5,981 bases of DNA, from positions 1 through 5,981 of the forward strand of contig JBHJGU010000057.1 of NCBI GenBank assembly GCA_050331475.1. The letters run 5' to 3'. The notes under the pieces are model-generated. The model was not told where the DNA came from. It ran no database searches and saw nothing but the letters and a program-made list of their open reading frames with translations. Of the stretch, positions 5,513-5,981 are shown in pieces. Both the position numbers and the translations under genes were made by a program. Each line of letters begins with the position of its first letter. The stretch's first letter is position 1. The DNA comes from JBHJGU01 sp050331475. GTDB lineage: Bacteria; Pseudomonadota; Alphaproteobacteria; Caulobacterales; Maricaulaceae.

Positions 5513-5981
5513 TTACGCATTTCGTAAAACCCTGGCGGGCGGGCTCGCCATCGCCGCCCGGGCGGCCAGCCAACCGCCTAAGGCCGCGGCGCCAGCGGCC
5601 AGCGCGATAACCGCGGCCACCGTCCCCCAGGCGAAGGTCCACTTCGCTTCGAACACGAAGACCACGATGGGATACGCCCCCGCCATAGCCAGCCCCACCC
5701 CCAGCACGGCCGCCAAAGCGCCTGCTAAGGCAAACTCCGCGGCGAAGAGACCAATGACGGCGGCCCGCGTGGCGCCGAGGGTTTTCAGTAAGGCCGTCTC
5801 TGCTTGACGCCGTCGCGCCAAGGCCGCAAAGGCGCCCGCGAGCACCAGCGCGCCCGCGCCCACAGTGACCAAAGCGGCCGCCGCAATCGCTAGCGCCACG
5901 TCTACGAAAATCGCCGCCGCCGCTTCAAGGGCTTCGCGCACACGCACGATCGACACGTCAGGGAACGCCCGGCCCAATGCG
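5513..5981 (-). CDS. YbbP-like FtsX-family ABC transporter permease, C-terminal part
   Basis: Only the last 155 or so residues are in the window; the frame stays open to base 5981 and the gene begins beyond it. The visible part starts LGRAFPDVSIVRVREALEA, as seen just before the final membrane domain of YbbP/COG3127 permeases. It continues with a hydrophobic segment (about residues 25-52 of this fragment). The cytoplasmic turn RRRQAETALLKTLGATR (55-71) is the FtsX/MacB coupling motif. Two more hydrophobic segments follow (about 72-107 and 117-140), and the protein ends PPARVLRNA. Full-length members have about 800 residues with two FtsX domains and work with a YbbA/LolD-like ATPase, presumably encoded outside the window. 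Family knowledge: YbbAP-type systems are inner-membrane ABC machines linked to lipid or lysophospholipase functions. The TAA stop is at 5513. The assignment rests on the C-terminal quarter only. Confidence 0.85.
   Translation of the reverse strand, partial: ALGRAFPDVSIVRVREALEAAAAIFVDVALAIAAAALVTVGAGALVLAGAFAALARRRQAETALLKTLGATRAAVIGLFAAEFALAGALAAVLGVGLAMAGAYPIVVFVFEAKWTFAWGTVAAVIALAAGAAALGGWLAARAAMASPPARVLRNA

Noticed and set aside
5511..5529. Imperfect pairing around the stop of the YbbP-like gene, considered as a terminator
   Set aside because: The arms need a bulge to pair and no T-run follows on the minus strand.

Overview
The window is GC-rich, compact DNA that most likely comes from an alphaproteobacterium. 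The strongest evidence is the plus-strand gene at 4201-4551, which matches DUF2794, a small family known essentially from alphaproteobacteria. A Caulobacterales/Maricaulales-like host is my guess; nothing in the window settles the order. I see no rRNA, tRNA, insertion sequence, CRISPR array or phage gene. The content looks chromosomal and vertically inherited.

Region 1 (1-3889, minus strand) is a tightly packed four-gene operon. In transcription order it holds a GldA-like ABC ATPase (3889-3167), a GldF-like ABC-2 permease (3170-2424), a GldG-like auxiliary protein (2420-540) and a DUF4340 protein (543 to beyond base 1). The junctions are a 4-base ATGA overlap, a 3-base gap with a good ribosome site before a GTG start, and a second ATGA overlap, so translation is probably coupled throughout. 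The ATPase and permease would form an inner-membrane ABC-2 type complex. The two downstream proteins would place large membrane-anchored domains in the periplasm. The same set is named for gliding in Bacteroidetes but also occurs in non-gliding bacteria, where its substrate is unknown.

Region 2 (3890-4200) is a 311-base divergent intergenic region with no convincing gene. It holds a candidate promoter for the ABC operon and three separate inverted repeats. One of these spans the candidate -35 element.

Region 3 (4201-4622) holds the DUF2794 gene on the plus strand, converging on a BI-1 family gene from the other side. Between their ends lies a textbook intrinsic terminator whose T-tract points along the minus strand, so it mainly serves the BI-1 gene.

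Region 4 (4622-5981, minus strand) holds a complete seven-helix Bax inhibitor-1/YbhL-like membrane protein (5395-4622). Upstream of it is the C-terminal part of a YbbP-like FtsX-family permease that runs off the window end (5981-5513). The 117-base gap between them carries a candidate promoter and two operator-like dyads. The BI-1 protein lacks both aspartates of the di-aspartyl sensor described in Bacillus YetJ, which is the most specific molecular oddity in the window.

No wholly new system is evident. The best leads are the uncharacterised Gld-like/DUF4340 export module, its dyad-rich control region, and the altered BI-1 protein.
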